Part shown: piece by piece, positions 45,234 through 52,985 of the stretch
Layout: every line of letters starts with the position of its first letter
Numbering within the stretch: the stretch's first letter is position 1
From: Paenibacillus sp. HW567
Lineage (GTDB): Bacteria > Bacillota > Bacilli > Paenibacillales > Paenibacillaceae
Reading direction: 5' to 3'
Length of the DNA stretch: 64,000 nucleotides
Assembly: GCF_000374185.1 (NCBI RefSeq)
Contig: NZ_KB910518.1
Coordinates: 986,546-1,050,545 of the forward strand
Made by a program: the position numbers and the translations under genes
Notes under the pieces: model-generated
Databases searched by the model: none
The model's input: the letters and a program-made list of their open reading frames with translations, nothing else
What the model was told of the DNA's origin: nothing

Positions 45234-45346
45234 AAGCCGACATCATTTTGAAACACCTCGGCGGACGTATGACCGGGAATTCTCTCCTTTTCATACGTCC
45301 GCCGCCGAATCAGCTTTCTGAGCTGTGAAGGGTGTTTCTTTTTTTT
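45234..45346 (+). ncRNA. Candidate Fnr-dependent small RNA
   Basis: Predicted 113-nt transcript with no open reading frame of note. An outer stem GAAACACC / GGTGTTTC (45250-45257, 45331-45338) is followed by eight T, an intrinsic terminator. It encloses a perfect 14-bp stem CGGCGGACGTATGA / TCATACGTCCGCCG (45259-45272, 45291-45304) with an 18-nt loop containing TCTCTCCTTT, complementary to strong Shine-Dalgarno sequences. A small hairpin CAGCT-TTCTG-AGCTG follows (45311-45325). C/U-rich exposed loops are the target-pairing element of RsaE/RoxS-type sRNAs. Alternatively it is only a complex terminator, but there is no gene for it to terminate beyond sbcC, and a promoter stands in between. Confidence 0.6.
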
Positions 45347-45608
45347 GTCTTTTTTATTGGGCTCAATTTGGAATACCTGGATCAAAATAAGCGGAAAAAG
45401 TCCCGCAAGTTCGTATTAGATCTCCATTATCCACGAGTTAAGGGGAATTCCTCCTTATATAATCGTCTATTTTTCCTCAAAAAGGGTTAGCTTCCAATAA
45501 TAACGGGATGATTTCCTCCTATATTCCTGAAGCGCATGTTTTTGCCCAGAATAGAGGGCGATTTTCCTGCTAAACAAGATGAACTTTAGTTTTACTTAGA
45601 GGTGTATA

Positions 45609-45682
45609 GCCGTAACTGCGGGGAATGAGCGGGTTTCCGACCGCTGCCTGACTTCCGATCCAAATCTCCCCTATTTTTGAAA
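45609..45682. repeat. Dispersed repeat, partial inverted copy C
   Basis: Its reverse complement matches the end of copies A and B: CAGCGGTCGGAA, then CATTCCCCGCAGTTACG, and an internal GATTTGGAT. It is shorter and more diverged. Confidence 0.55.
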
Positions 45683-45766
45683 AGTGCTGCTTCTCTCTGC
45701 TGCACCTGCTGTATCAGATACAATTGCTGCTGGAGCATAGAACACAATATCTCTCCATAGTGAGCC

Positions 45767-45821
45767 TGTACCTATCTTGTACCTGGTTCTGCACCTCACC
45801 TCTGTACTTTATTCTGTACCT
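45767..45821. repeat. Five phased TGTACCT-like motifs
   Basis: TGTACCT, TGTACCT, TGCACCT, TGTACTT and TGTACCT start at 45767, 45778, 45790, 45803 and 45815, that is 11-13 bp apart, about one helical turn. It may be a binding array for a DNA-binding protein or a degenerate microsatellite. The rest of 45350-45988 shows AT-rich intergenic sequence without a gene. Confidence 0.5.
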
Positions 45822-45988
45822 AATACAGCTAGGCAAAGAATAACCACAGTCCTCACATCTGCCGTCCCGTTAACGACTGCCCGGGTACCGCTGCCTGCGG
45901 CTTTCCCAATTCGGAAATATCCTGTATGATTAGTAGCATAATGAATTTCAGGACAGCAGCGTTAACAATTAAGTAGGAGGAAATCCCT

Positions 45989-46348
45989 ATGGAAACTGTG
46001 TTTAGCAAAATCATTGAAGGATCAATTCCATCCAGGAAAGTGTTTGAGAATGAGCGGATTCTGGCGTTTTATGACATTGAGCCTGCCGCCCCGGTGCATG
46101 TGCTGATCATTCCCAAGAAATACATTGCTTCCATGAAAGATGTTACACCTGAGGATCTGCCGCTGATCGCAGAGATTCACGCTGTGGCGCAGCAAATTGC
46201 TGTGGAGCTGGGGATTTCCGAGAGCGGGTACAGACTGATTAACAACTGTGGTCCGGACAGCGGACAAGCCGTGCCTCATCTACATTATCACTTGCTTGGC
46301 GGAGCCAAATTGGGCGCCCTCGTCGGGACTTCAACATCTCACGCGTAA
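45989..46348 (+). CDS. HIT-family (histidine triad) protein
   Basis: A 119-residue nucleotide hydrolase or transferase of the HINT branch. It has the N-terminal VFSKIIEGSIPSRKVFENERILAFYDIEP, the PVHVLIIPKKYI strand and the catalytic triad motif HLHYHLLGG near the end. HINT proteins hydrolyse adenosine phosphoramidates such as AMP-lysine. ATG 45989 follows AGGAGGAAATCCCT. It precedes rpsU by about 140 bp, with its own separate promoter for rpsU between them. Confidence 0.95.
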   Translation: METVFSKIIEGSIPSRKVFENERILAFYDIEPAAPVHVLIIPKKYIASMKDVTPEDLPLIAEIHAVAQQIAVELGISESGYRLINNCGPDSGQAVPHLHYHLLGGAKLGALVGTSTSHA

Positions 46349-46397
46349 CAGATTTTTAATACGGAAGCGCCAGCCCAAAAAAAGAATGACACGAAGG

Positions 46398-46427
46398 TTG
46401 ACACCATATTTCGCTTTGACCTATAAT
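46398..46427 (+). promoter_or_regulatory. Sigma-A promoter of rpsU-yqeY
   Basis: TTGACA and TATAAT, both consensus hexamers, are 18 bp apart. The expected start is near 46434, giving a leader of about 55 nt before rpsU. Confidence 0.85.
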
Positions 46428-46488
46428 GAAATTTGATGAACCGTGTTGTTATGCTCTTGGACGGTCTGGTCGGAGGGAGGGAAAACTG

Positions 46489-46662
46489 GTGTCTGAAACG
46501 AAAGTTCGTAAAAACGAGACAATTGATGCTGCACTTCGTCGCTTTAAACGTTCCATTGCTAAAGATGGTGTCTTGGCTGAGGTGAAGAAACGCAAGCATT
46601 ATGAAAAGCCAAGCGTAAAGCGCAAGAAGAAGTCTGAGGCTGCTCGTAAGAGAAAGTTTTAG
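46489..46662 (+). CDS. rpsU: 30S ribosomal protein S21
   Basis: A 57-residue ribosomal protein of the small subunit. GTG 46489 follows GGAGGGAGGGAAAACTG. The sequence begins [22 protein letters not shown], and ends in a strongly basic tail ([14 protein letters not shown]), both standard for S21. An open frame extends upstream to 46426 but is not typical of S21. It is followed after 15 bp by yqeY, as in B. subtilis. Confidence 0.97.
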   Translation: MSETKVRKNETIDAALRRFKRSIAKDGVLAEVKKRKHYEKPSVKRKKKSEAARKRKF

Positions 46663-46677
46663 GAGGATTACCCACGC

Positions 46678-47121
46678 ATGAATCTTAGCGAACGATTGAA
46701 CGAAGATATGAAGCAAGCGATGAAGAGTAAGGACAAGTTCACACTCTCCACGATTCGAATGGTTCGTTCTACAATAAAGTATCTTGAAATAGATTTGAAG
46801 AGAACATTAGACGACAACGAAGTGCTTGATATCCTTAGTCGTGAAATCAAACAGCGCAAAGATGCCCTCCAAGAATTTGAATCAGCGGGTCGCGACGAGC
46901 TTGCCGCGAGTACGAAGGCAGAAATCGAGATTATCATTAAATACCTTCCTGAACAGCTTTCCGAAGAAGAAATTAAAGTAATTGTACAGCAGACCATCCA
47001 GGAAACCGGTGCTTCTTCGAAAAGTGAAATGGGTAAGGTGATGAGCGCACTGATGCCTAAGGTAAAAGGTCGCGCCGATGGTAAACTTGTGAACCAGGCG
47101 GTTCAACAATTTCTGCAATAA
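46678..47121 (+). CDS. yqeY: GatB/YqeY domain protein
   Basis: A 147-residue cytoplasmic protein of the YqeY family, related to the tail domain of GatB and of some glutaminyl-tRNA synthetases, which binds tRNA. Landmarks are LNEDMKQAMKSKDKFTLSTIRMVRSTIK, YLPEQLSEEEI and GKVMSALMPKVKGRADGKLVNQAV. ATG 46678 follows AGGAGGATTACCCACGC. The biochemical role in bacteria without the fusion is not settled. It is the second gene of the rpsU operon. Confidence 0.95.
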   Translation: MNLSERLNEDMKQAMKSKDKFTLSTIRMVRSTIKYLEIDLKRTLDDNEVLDILSREIKQRKDALQEFESAGRDELAASTKAEIEIIIKYLPEQLSEEEIKVIVQQTIQETGASSKSEMGKVMSALMPKVKGRADGKLVNQAVQQFLQ

Positions 47122-47132
47122 TATAACGCTAG

Positions 47133-47158
47133 CACCCCTTTTTATAAGGGGTGTTTTT
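47133..47158 (+). terminator. Terminator of rpsU-yqeY
   Basis: CACCCCTT pairs with AAGGGGTG, then TTTTT. Confidence 0.88.
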
Positions 47159-47165
47159 CATTTTA

Positions 47166-47211
47166 AGGGACATTTGTATAAGAAATTACTTATACTTTGT
47201 CCCTCTTTTTT
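47166..47211 (+). terminator. Second, longer terminator-like hairpin
   Basis: AGGGACA pairs with TGTCCCT and an inner GTATAAG with CTTATAC around AAATTA, followed by CTTTTTT. It lies just after the first terminator and just before the sigma-W promoter, insulating the two operons. Confidence 0.75.
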
Positions 47212-47233
47212 CGCCCCTTTGCTGATATTGTTT

Positions 47234-47259
47234 TGAAACTCCTTTTCGGAATAGGCGTA
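47234..47259 (+). promoter_or_regulatory. Sigma-W-type ECF promoter for nfeD-floA
   Basis: TGAAAC (47234-47239) and CGTA (47256-47259) are separated by exactly 16 bp, the sigma-W consensus of Bacillus. In B. subtilis the same operon (yqeZ-yqfA-yqfB) is transcribed by sigma-W in response to membrane-active antibiotics. The downstream gene order supports a conserved regulon member. Confidence 0.85.
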
Positions 47260-47305
47260 CTAAGCATTATAAATTGGAGATATGCTAAGGAAAGGGGGTT
47301 AGAGT

Positions 47306-48691
47306 TTGAATAAATTTCGAAAAATAGCTGTGGCAGCCGTCTCTGCCCTTTTGCTGCTTTTGCTCTTTGTGCCTTTGCCCGGAACAGCAGGCGCAGATAA
47401 TACTCCGCCGCGCGCGCCGGGAGCAGTCGCTGGTCAACCCAAGAGCGGTCCGGTATTTATCATTCCGGTAGACCAGGAGATTGAGCGGGGGCTGCAGAGC
47501 TTTTTGGAGCGGGGATTCCAGGAGGCGGCCAATTACGGGGCGGTTCTGATTGTGCTGGAGATTGATACACCGGGCGGGCTTGTCGATTCCGCCGAGCAAA
47601 TCGGCACGCTGGTAAGGGACAGTACAATCCCGACCGCTGCCTATATAAAAGGCGATGCCGCTTCCGCCGGCAGTTACATTGCGCTGAATGCGGGCAGCAT
47701 CATCATGAAGCCCGGCAGCATGATCGGCGCGGCTTCGCTCGTAGATGGCAGCGGAAAAAGCGTGGACGACGCCAAGATGGTATCCTACTGGAAATCCAAA
47801 ATGGTTGGCGCAGCTTCGCTGAATGGACGTGATCCTGAAATCGCTGCCGGCATGATGGATGTCAATCTTAGTGTCAACAAGCCTGAGCTTGGCGTGAGCA
47901 AGTCGAAGGGGCAGATTATCGCACTCAGCAGCGCCGAAGCGCTCAAAGCCGGATATGCAGACAGTATTGCGGGCACGCCGGAAGAGGCGATTACTTGGCT
48001 TGGATATTCCACTGCCGACATTTTTCGCGTAGAGCATACCGGTGCGGAAAAAATGTCGCATTTTCTGACCAATCCGATTATTATGACGATTCTGCTCTTC
48101 GTCGGGATTGCGGGAATTGTCATTGAATTGCTGGTGCCGGGGTTTGGTGCTCCGGGCATTATAGGCACACTGGCCTTTGCCCTCTATTTCTTCGGCAACT
48201 ATGTGGCGGGTTTTGCGGGTGCGGAGACCTGGCTGCTGTTCATTCTGGGTCTGGTCATGCTCGTGCTGGAGCTGTTCGTCCCAAGCTTCGGCATTCTGGG
48301 GCTGCTGGGGTCGGTCAGCCTTGTTGCGGGTGTTGTACGGGCTGCTTACAGCTATACGCATGCTTTGTTCAGCCTGGGCATCGCTTTTGCGGCAGCGGCA
48401 GTGGTAATTATTATTGTAGCCGTGACCTTCAAGGAGCGGGGCATCTGGAACCGGTTTATTTTGCAGGACAGCTTAACTAAGGAGCAGGGCTTTGTGCCTG
48501 TGCCGGAGAAGCTGGATCTGATCGGCTCGATAGGGGTCAGCCTTACGCCGCTTCGTCCGGCCGGAACAGCTATGGTGGGCGGTGAACGCGTGGATGTGGT
48601 TACAGAAGGCAGCTTTGTCAACGCGGGCATGTCTATTTCCGTTGTCAAGGTCGAAGGCGGACGCGTTGTTGTGAAGGAAGCGGAGAATTAA
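47306..48691 (+). CDS. NfeD family membrane-bound serine protease (YqeZ-like)
   Basis: A 461-residue membrane protein. A signal peptide or anchor (VAAVSALLLLLLFVPLPG) is followed by a ClpP/SppA-like protease domain with EIDTPGGLVDSA and the Ser-Lys region GDAASAGSYIAL. Four or five membrane helices and a C-terminal OB-fold NfeD domain (DLIGSIGVSLTPLRPAGTAMVGGERVDVV) follow. TTG 47306 lies seven bases after AAAGGGGG. NfeD proteins work with flotillins in membrane microdomains; the next gene is floA, 33 bp away. Controlled by the sigma-W promoter upstream. Confidence 0.93.
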   Translation: MNKFRKIAVAAVSALLLLLLFVPLPGTAGADNTPPRAPGAVAGQPKSGPVFIIPVDQEIERGLQSFLERGFQEAANYGAVLIVLEIDTPGGLVDSAEQIGTLVRDSTIPTAAYIKGDAASAGSYIALNAGSIIMKPGSMIGAASLVDGSGKSVDDAKMVSYWKSKMVGAASLNGRDPEIAAGMMDVNLSVNKPELGVSKSKGQIIALSSAEALKAGYADSIAGTPEEAITWLGYSTADIFRVEHTGAEKMSHFLTNPIIMTILLFVGIAGIVIELLVPGFGAPGIIGTLAFALYFFGNYVAGFAGAETWLLFILGLVMLVLELFVPSFGILGLLGSVSLVAGVVRAAYSYTHALFSLGIAFAAAAVVIIIVAVTFKERGIWNRFILQDSLTKEQGFVPVPEKLDLIGSIGVSLTPLRPAGTAMVGGERVDVVTEGSFVNAGMSISVVKVEGGRVVVKEAEN

Positions 48692-48724
48692 TGGATTTTA
48701 AAAGGGTAACGGAGGATGAATAAT

Positions 48725-49726
48725 ATGGGTCAAGCTTCTGTCATTACATTTTTGCTGATCGCGGTTGTCGTGATCATTGTGCTGAGCGTGTTCTTCAGTT
48801 TCTTCCCGGTGATGCTGTGGGTGTCCGCGTGGGCGTCCGGCGTTAGAATCAGCATTATTACGCTGGTGGCGATGAGACTGCGGCGGGTTACGCCAAGCCG
48901 GATCGTCAATCCGCTGATCAAGGCGACGAAGGCGGGGCTGGGACTTGGCATTAACCAGCTCGAAAGCCACTATCTGGCGGGCGGTAACGTGGACCGGGTT
49001 GTTAATGCGCTAATCGCCGCACAGCGTGCGGATATTCCGCTTGAGTTCACCCGCGCCGCTGCGATTGACCTTGCCGGACGCGACGTGCTGCTGGCGGTGC
49101 AGATGAGCGTTAATCCCCGGGTCATTGAGACCCCGGTTGTCGCTGCTGTAGCCAAGAACGGCATCGAGGTTAAGGTGAAGGCGAGAGTAACCGTCCGGGC
49201 CAATATTGACCGTCTCGTCGGCGGTGCAGGCGAAGAAACGATTATCGCGCGTGTCGGTGAAGGGATTGTAACTACAGTAGGTTCAAGCAGCTCCCATAAA
49301 GACGTGCTGGAGAATCCCGATTCGATCTCGCGGACTGTGTTGTCCAAGGGGCTTGACTCCGGGACGGCTTTTGAAATTCTGTCGATTGATATTGCCGACG
49401 TTGATGTGGGCAAGAATATCGGCGCTTATCTGCAGACCGAACAGGCTGAGGCGGACAAACGCATTGCCCAGGCCAAAGCGGAGGAACGCCGAGCGATGGC
49501 TGTGGCCCATGAGCAGGAAATGAAGGCAAAGGTTGTCGAGATGAAGGCGCTGGTGGTCGAATCCGAATCCCAGGTGCCGCTGGCTATGGCAGAAGCGCTC
49601 CGCTCCGGCAAGCTTGGTGTCATGGACTATATGAATCTCAAAAATATTGAAGCCGATACGCAAATGCGCGGCTCGCTCGGCAAAATGGGCGACGGTGAGG
49701 ACAACAGCCGTCCAACCAATAAATAA
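48725..49726 (+). CDS. floA: Flotillin-like protein FloA
   Basis: A 333-residue membrane-raft scaffold protein. An N-terminal membrane hairpin ([26 protein letters not shown]) is followed by an SPFH-like domain and a coiled coil with repeated Glu-Ala ([32 protein letters not shown]). The start is ATG 48725, nine bases after GGAGG; an ATG at 48716 sits directly on the binding site. FloA organises functional membrane microdomains with NfeD-type partners. It corresponds to B. subtilis YqfA. Confidence 0.95.
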   Translation: MGQASVITFLLIAVVVIIVLSVFFSFFPVMLWVSAWASGVRISIITLVAMRLRRVTPSRIVNPLIKATKAGLGLGINQLESHYLAGGNVDRVVNALIAAQRADIPLEFTRAAAIDLAGRDVLLAVQMSVNPRVIETPVVAAVAKNGIEVKVKARVTVRANIDRLVGGAGEETIIARVGEGIVTTVGSSSSHKDVLENPDSISRTVLSKGLDSGTAFEILSIDIADVDVGKNIGAYLQTEQAEADKRIAQAKAEERRAMAVAHEQEMKAKVVEMKALVVESESQVPLAMAEALRSGKLGVMDYMNLKNIEADTQMRGSLGKMGDGEDNSRPTNK

Positions 49727-49742
49727 AGGGATGTGAATTCCC

Positions 49743-50339
49743 ATGGGCAGCTTAATTTATGTAGCGGTGGTAATTATCGTCGCGATCATCTCCAGCGTGA
49801 ACAAAGCGGTTAGAAATAAAAGCAAAAACACCCCGGGGGGAGGCATGCCGACATTTGGCGGTGGGGACGGCTCCCTCCGGCGGGTCCGGCCCGTTGAACG
49901 GCAGCCGGAGACAACGCCCCCGATGCGGGACAGCAGCGGCTTTCCTGCTCCCGGTGACAGCTTTCCAAGCCGGACAGCGGCGTCTGCGCCAGAGAGCGAA
50001 TATGACGCTTCTCCAGCCTGGTCCGATGCGGCCGAATTTCCTTCTCCCGATTATGAAACCGGAGAAGGAATGTCTTTGGAGCAATCCGGGGAGGAAGATG
50101 GAGTCCGGATGCGCTCAGAGCGAATGCAGCGGGAGCTGGAGGTGATGCAGGCCCGATTTGACGGAGCCGCCGCCGCAGTGCCGTCAAGCGCCGGGCTGGA
50201 GGCTGCAGCCGCTTCTTCAGACGCAGCAGCGGGCCAAGCAAGCTTTACAGGCGGGCGGGAAGCGCTGCGCACTGGTCTGGTGTGGGCGGAAATTCTGGGC
50301 CCTCCCCGCGCCAGGCAGCCCCATTCCTCACGCAGATAG
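49743..50339 (+). CDS. Single-pass membrane protein in the yqfB position
   Basis: A 198-residue protein I do not recognise by family. One N-terminal membrane helix (LIYVAVVIIVAIISSV) is followed by a basic stretch and a long disordered region rich in Pro, Ser, Gly, Asp and Glu. A short ordered end reads GREALRTGLVWAEILGPPRARQPHS. ATG 49743 is 16 bp after floA and follows AAAGGGATGTGAATTCCC. Location makes it the third gene of the sigma-W operon, like yqfB, though I see no sequence similarity to claim. Probably a floA/nfeD partner at the membrane. Confidence 0.75.
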   Translation: MGSLIYVAVVIIVAIISSVNKAVRNKSKNTPGGGMPTFGGGDGSLRRVRPVERQPETTPPMRDSSGFPAPGDSFPSRTAASAPESEYDASPAWSDAAEFPSPDYETGEGMSLEQSGEEDGVRMRSERMQRELEVMQARFDGAAAAVPSSAGLEAAAASSDAAAGQASFTGGREALRTGLVWAEILGPPRARQPHSSRR

Positions 50340-50374
50340 GTCTGCGCTGTCCACAGCATTAGCGGGATGATTGC

Positions 50375-50415
50375 AAGCCTCTGGACTCCTGATTAGGAGT
50401 TCAGGGGCTTTTTTT
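50375..50415 (+). terminator. Terminator of the nfeD-floA operon
   Basis: AAGCCTCTGGACTCCT pairs with AGGAGTTCAGGGGCTT with mismatches around GATT, then seven T. Confidence 0.88.
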
Positions 50416-50449
50416 GCTGCGGCCGCAAGCTATGGTGTGAGTTCTTCTC

Positions 50450-50484
50450 ATAAAAAAATGCGCTAGCGCATAAGGTGTACAGAA
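50450..50484 (+). promoter_or_regulatory. Possible sigma-E promoter with palindrome upstream of yqfC
   Basis: ATA and CATAAGGT are 16 bp apart, similar to sigma-E promoters (ATA, then CATACANT). The spacer contains a perfect 14-bp palindrome ATGCGCTAGCGCAT. In B. subtilis yqfCD is sigma-E dependent. Confidence 0.5.
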
Positions 50485-50509
50485 GGCAGGAAGGGGGAGA
50501 AGTCTACTT

Positions 50510-50803
50510 ATGACCCGTATCGGCCGCAGGCTGCGGGGATGGACAAACGGGCTGCTGGATCTTCCGCAGGATGTGCTGGAGGAGCTGCCCCGGATCACCC
50601 TGATCGGCAATAAAGAGCTGTATATCGAGAATCACCGCGGCGTGCTGCATTTTTCCTCCGAGCAGCTAAGGCTTGCGTTAGTGAAAGGTTCGCTGGAGAT
50701 TGCCGGCGAAGGGCTTGTGATCCGCAATATCCTGGGCCAGGAGCTGGCCGTAGAGGGCATTGTCAGAGAAATCAGATACAAGGGAAGCGAGGAGAATTCA
50801 TGA
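50510..50803 (+). CDS. yqfC: Sporulation protein YqfC
   Basis: A 97-residue protein of the YabP/YqfC family, expressed in the mother cell during sporulation in Bacillus. Landmarks are LDLPQDVLEELPRITLIGNKELYIENHRGVLHF and IRNILGQELAVEG. ATG 50510 follows AAGGGGGAGAAGTCTACTT. The start of yqfD overlaps its stop by four bases. Its molecular role is not known. Confidence 0.94.
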   Translation: MTRIGRRLRGWTNGLLDLPQDVLEELPRITLIGNKELYIENHRGVLHFSSEQLRLALVKGSLEIAGEGLVIRNILGQELAVEGIVREIRYKGSEENS

Positions 50804-51981
50804 AGCAGCCGCCTCTGTCATCACTGCGGGGGTTCGTTACACTGCATGTGACGGGACCGCAGGTGGAAAAGTTTATTAACGCTGTAACCGAAGCGGGTAT
50901 CGTCATCTGGGATGTGAGGCCTGCCGGAAACGGCGCTTCCCTGAGCCTGCTGCTGGATGACTTTTTTGCCCTTCGGCCGCTCTTGAAGAAGACAGGCTGC
51001 CGCATGCGTGTCACAGGCAGGAACGGGCTGCCGTTCAGGGCGGCGCGTCTGTGGAGACGGAAGTTTTTTGGCGCAGGGATATTGCTGTTCGGCGCTGCGC
51101 TGCTGCTGCTGTGCTCGATGGTGTGGACAGTCAGGGTCGAAGGGAACAACCGTCTCGCGTCTGAGGATATTCTGGATGCGGCACGCAGGGAGGGGATCTA
51201 TCCGTTTCAGTGGATTTGGCGCATGGATGATCCGGACAAGCTCTCCAAGAAGCTGAACTCCGGGCTGCCGGGCGTATCCTGGGTCGGGGTGTCGCGGACG
51301 GGGACGAGCGTTACGATTCAGGTGGTTGAATCTGACCAGGCGGAGAACAGGCCCCTGCTCAGCAAGCGCCATCTCGTCAGCAGAACCGATGCGGTTGTGA
51401 CTGAAATCTATGCCGAGCAGGGCAGGCCGGTGGTAAGCCGCAACACCCGGGTCAAAAAAGGGCAAATTCTGATCTCCGGTATAATCGGAGACGAAGGAAA
51501 CGCGCAGTATGTGGTTGCCAAAGGCGAGGTTAAAGGCCTGGTCTGGCATGAATACAATATAGAGGTCCCGCTGAAAACAACCGGCAGCTCTTTCACGGGC
51601 GAGAGAAAGGACCGTACCTACCTGGTGCTGGGCAAATGGGCGATCCAACTGTGGGGCTACGGTGAATCGGATTTTGCGGAATCACGGACACTCACGGAGC
51701 ATGATCCCCTGACCTGGCGCACCTTTCAGCTTCCGCTGGGAGTGCTGACCGAGAAGGAGATGGAGGTCAAAAGCACCACTGAAACCTTGACAGCGGAGGC
51801 TGCGCAGGAAGAGGGGCTTACGCGGGCGAAAAATGATATTTTGGCGCGTTACGGCACAGATAGCACCATAAAAAGTCAAAAAATTTTGCATGAGAAGAAA
51901 GACAATGGTAAAGTTTATATGAAAGTGCTCTTTGAAGTGGAAGAGAGAATTGCGGAGGAACTTCCGATAGTAAACAACTGA
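50800..51981 (+). CDS. yqfD: Sporulation protein YqfD
   Basis: A 393-residue mother-cell sporulation protein. A cytoplasmic N-terminal part of about 90 residues is followed by one membrane helix (FFGAGILLFGAALLLLCSMVWTV) and a large extracytoplasmic domain, beginning VEGNNRLASEDILDAARREGI, like the POTRA-type fold of YqfD/FtsQ. ATG 50800 overlaps the yqfC stop. Family role: forespore engulfment or outer-membrane assembly. Stop is 15 bp before phoH. Confidence 0.94.
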   Translation: MKQPPLSSLRGFVTLHVTGPQVEKFINAVTEAGIVIWDVRPAGNGASLSLLLDDFFALRPLLKKTGCRMRVTGRNGLPFRAARLWRRKFFGAGILLFGAALLLLCSMVWTVRVEGNNRLASEDILDAARREGIYPFQWIWRMDDPDKLSKKLNSGLPGVSWVGVSRTGTSVTIQVVESDQAENRPLLSKRHLVSRTDAVVTEIYAEQGRPVVSRNTRVKKGQILISGIIGDEGNAQYVVAKGEVKGLVWHEYNIEVPLKTTGSSFTGERKDRTYLVLGKWAIQLWGYGESDFAESRTLTEHDPLTWRTFQLPLGVLTEKEMEVKSTTETLTAEAAQEEGLTRAKNDILARYGTDSTIKSQKILHEKKDNGKVYMKVLFEVEERIAEELPIVNN

Positions 51982-51996
51982 GGAGAATGAGGCTAC

Positions 51997-52968
51997 TTGT
52001 CAGAACAGACTTCAAGCATTCGTATATCTTTGCAAAATGCGGGAGAAGCGCAATCCCTGTTCGGCCCGCAGGATGGATTTCTGAAAATGATCGAAAGTGA
52101 AATTCCGGCGGTTATTGACTCGCGTGAAGCCGAAATTACAGTACGCGGAGCGGAGCGGGAAGTGGACATGCTGGAACAGTTGTTTGGCGTGCTGCTGTCG
52201 CTGATTCGCAGCGGTTACATCCTTAGTGAGCGCGATGTGCAGTATGCGGTCGAGCTGGCCAAGGATTTCCGTGCCGACCAACTGCTTGATCTGTTTAAGG
52301 GTGAAATCACAACAACCTTCCGCGGCAAGCCAATCCGTGTCAAGACTATTGGACAGAAGCATTATGTGACCACCATCAAGAAGCGTGATATTGTCTTCGG
52401 CATCGGCCCCGCCGGTACCGGTAAAACCTATCTTGCCGTTGTGCTAGCAGTTACGGCGCTGAAGGAAGGCTCCGTCAAGCGCATTGTGCTTACGCGCCCG
52501 GCAGTGGAAGCAGGAGAGAGCCTGGGCTTCCTTCCAGGGGATTTGCAGGAAAAGGTCGATCCATACCTCCGTCCGCTCTATGACGCCTTATACGACGTTA
52601 TGGGGCCTGATCAGGTCGCCAAGGCGCTTGAGCGGGGGCTGATTGAAATCGCGCCGCTCGCCTATATGCGGGGACGCACGCTGGATGATTCTTTTATCAT
52701 CCTGGATGAAGCGCAGAATACAACACCCGAGCAAATGAAAATGTTCCTGACCCGCCTCGGCTTCGGCTCCAAAATGGTCATTACGGGCGATGTTACCCAA
52801 ATAGACCTGCCGCGCGGCAAGAAATCCGGTCTGATCGAAGCAAAAGCGATTTTATCCGGCATTGAAGAGCTGGGGTTTGTCTATTTTGCAGAACAGGATG
52901 TAGTACGGCATTCCCTGGTACAGAAGATCATTGTCGCCTATGAACGCTCTGCCGAAAACCTCGAATAA
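51997..52968 (+). CDS. phoH: PhoH-family ATPase
   Basis: A 323-residue cytoplasmic P-loop ATPase. It has an N-terminal KH-like region (to about residue 110) and Walker A GIGPAGTGKTYLA, with Walker B FIILDEAQNTTPEQ and the GDVTQIDLPRGKKSGL motif. TTG 51997 follows GAGGAGAATGAGGCTAC. PhoH is genetically linked with YbeY in many bacteria and is thought to act in RNA metabolism. Here ybeY lies two genes downstream. The next gene starts after 17 bp. Confidence 0.95.
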   Translation: MSEQTSSIRISLQNAGEAQSLFGPQDGFLKMIESEIPAVIDSREAEITVRGAEREVDMLEQLFGVLLSLIRSGYILSERDVQYAVELAKDFRADQLLDLFKGEITTTFRGKPIRVKTIGQKHYVTTIKKRDIVFGIGPAGTGKTYLAVVLAVTALKEGSVKRIVLTRPAVEAGESLGFLPGDLQEKVDPYLRPLYDALYDVMGPDQVAKALERGLIEIAPLAYMRGRTLDDSFIILDEAQNTTPEQMKMFLTRLGFGSKMVITGDVTQIDLPRGKKSGLIEAKAILSGIEELGFVYFAEQDVVRHSLVQKIIVAYERSAENLE

Positions 52969-52985
52969 AAAAGGGGACTGTCTTC

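Noticed and set aside
45259..45304. Reading the 14-bp stem only as the sbcC terminator
   Set aside because: The stem itself is not followed by a T-run; the T-run follows the outer stem, and a promoter lies between sbcC and the structure.
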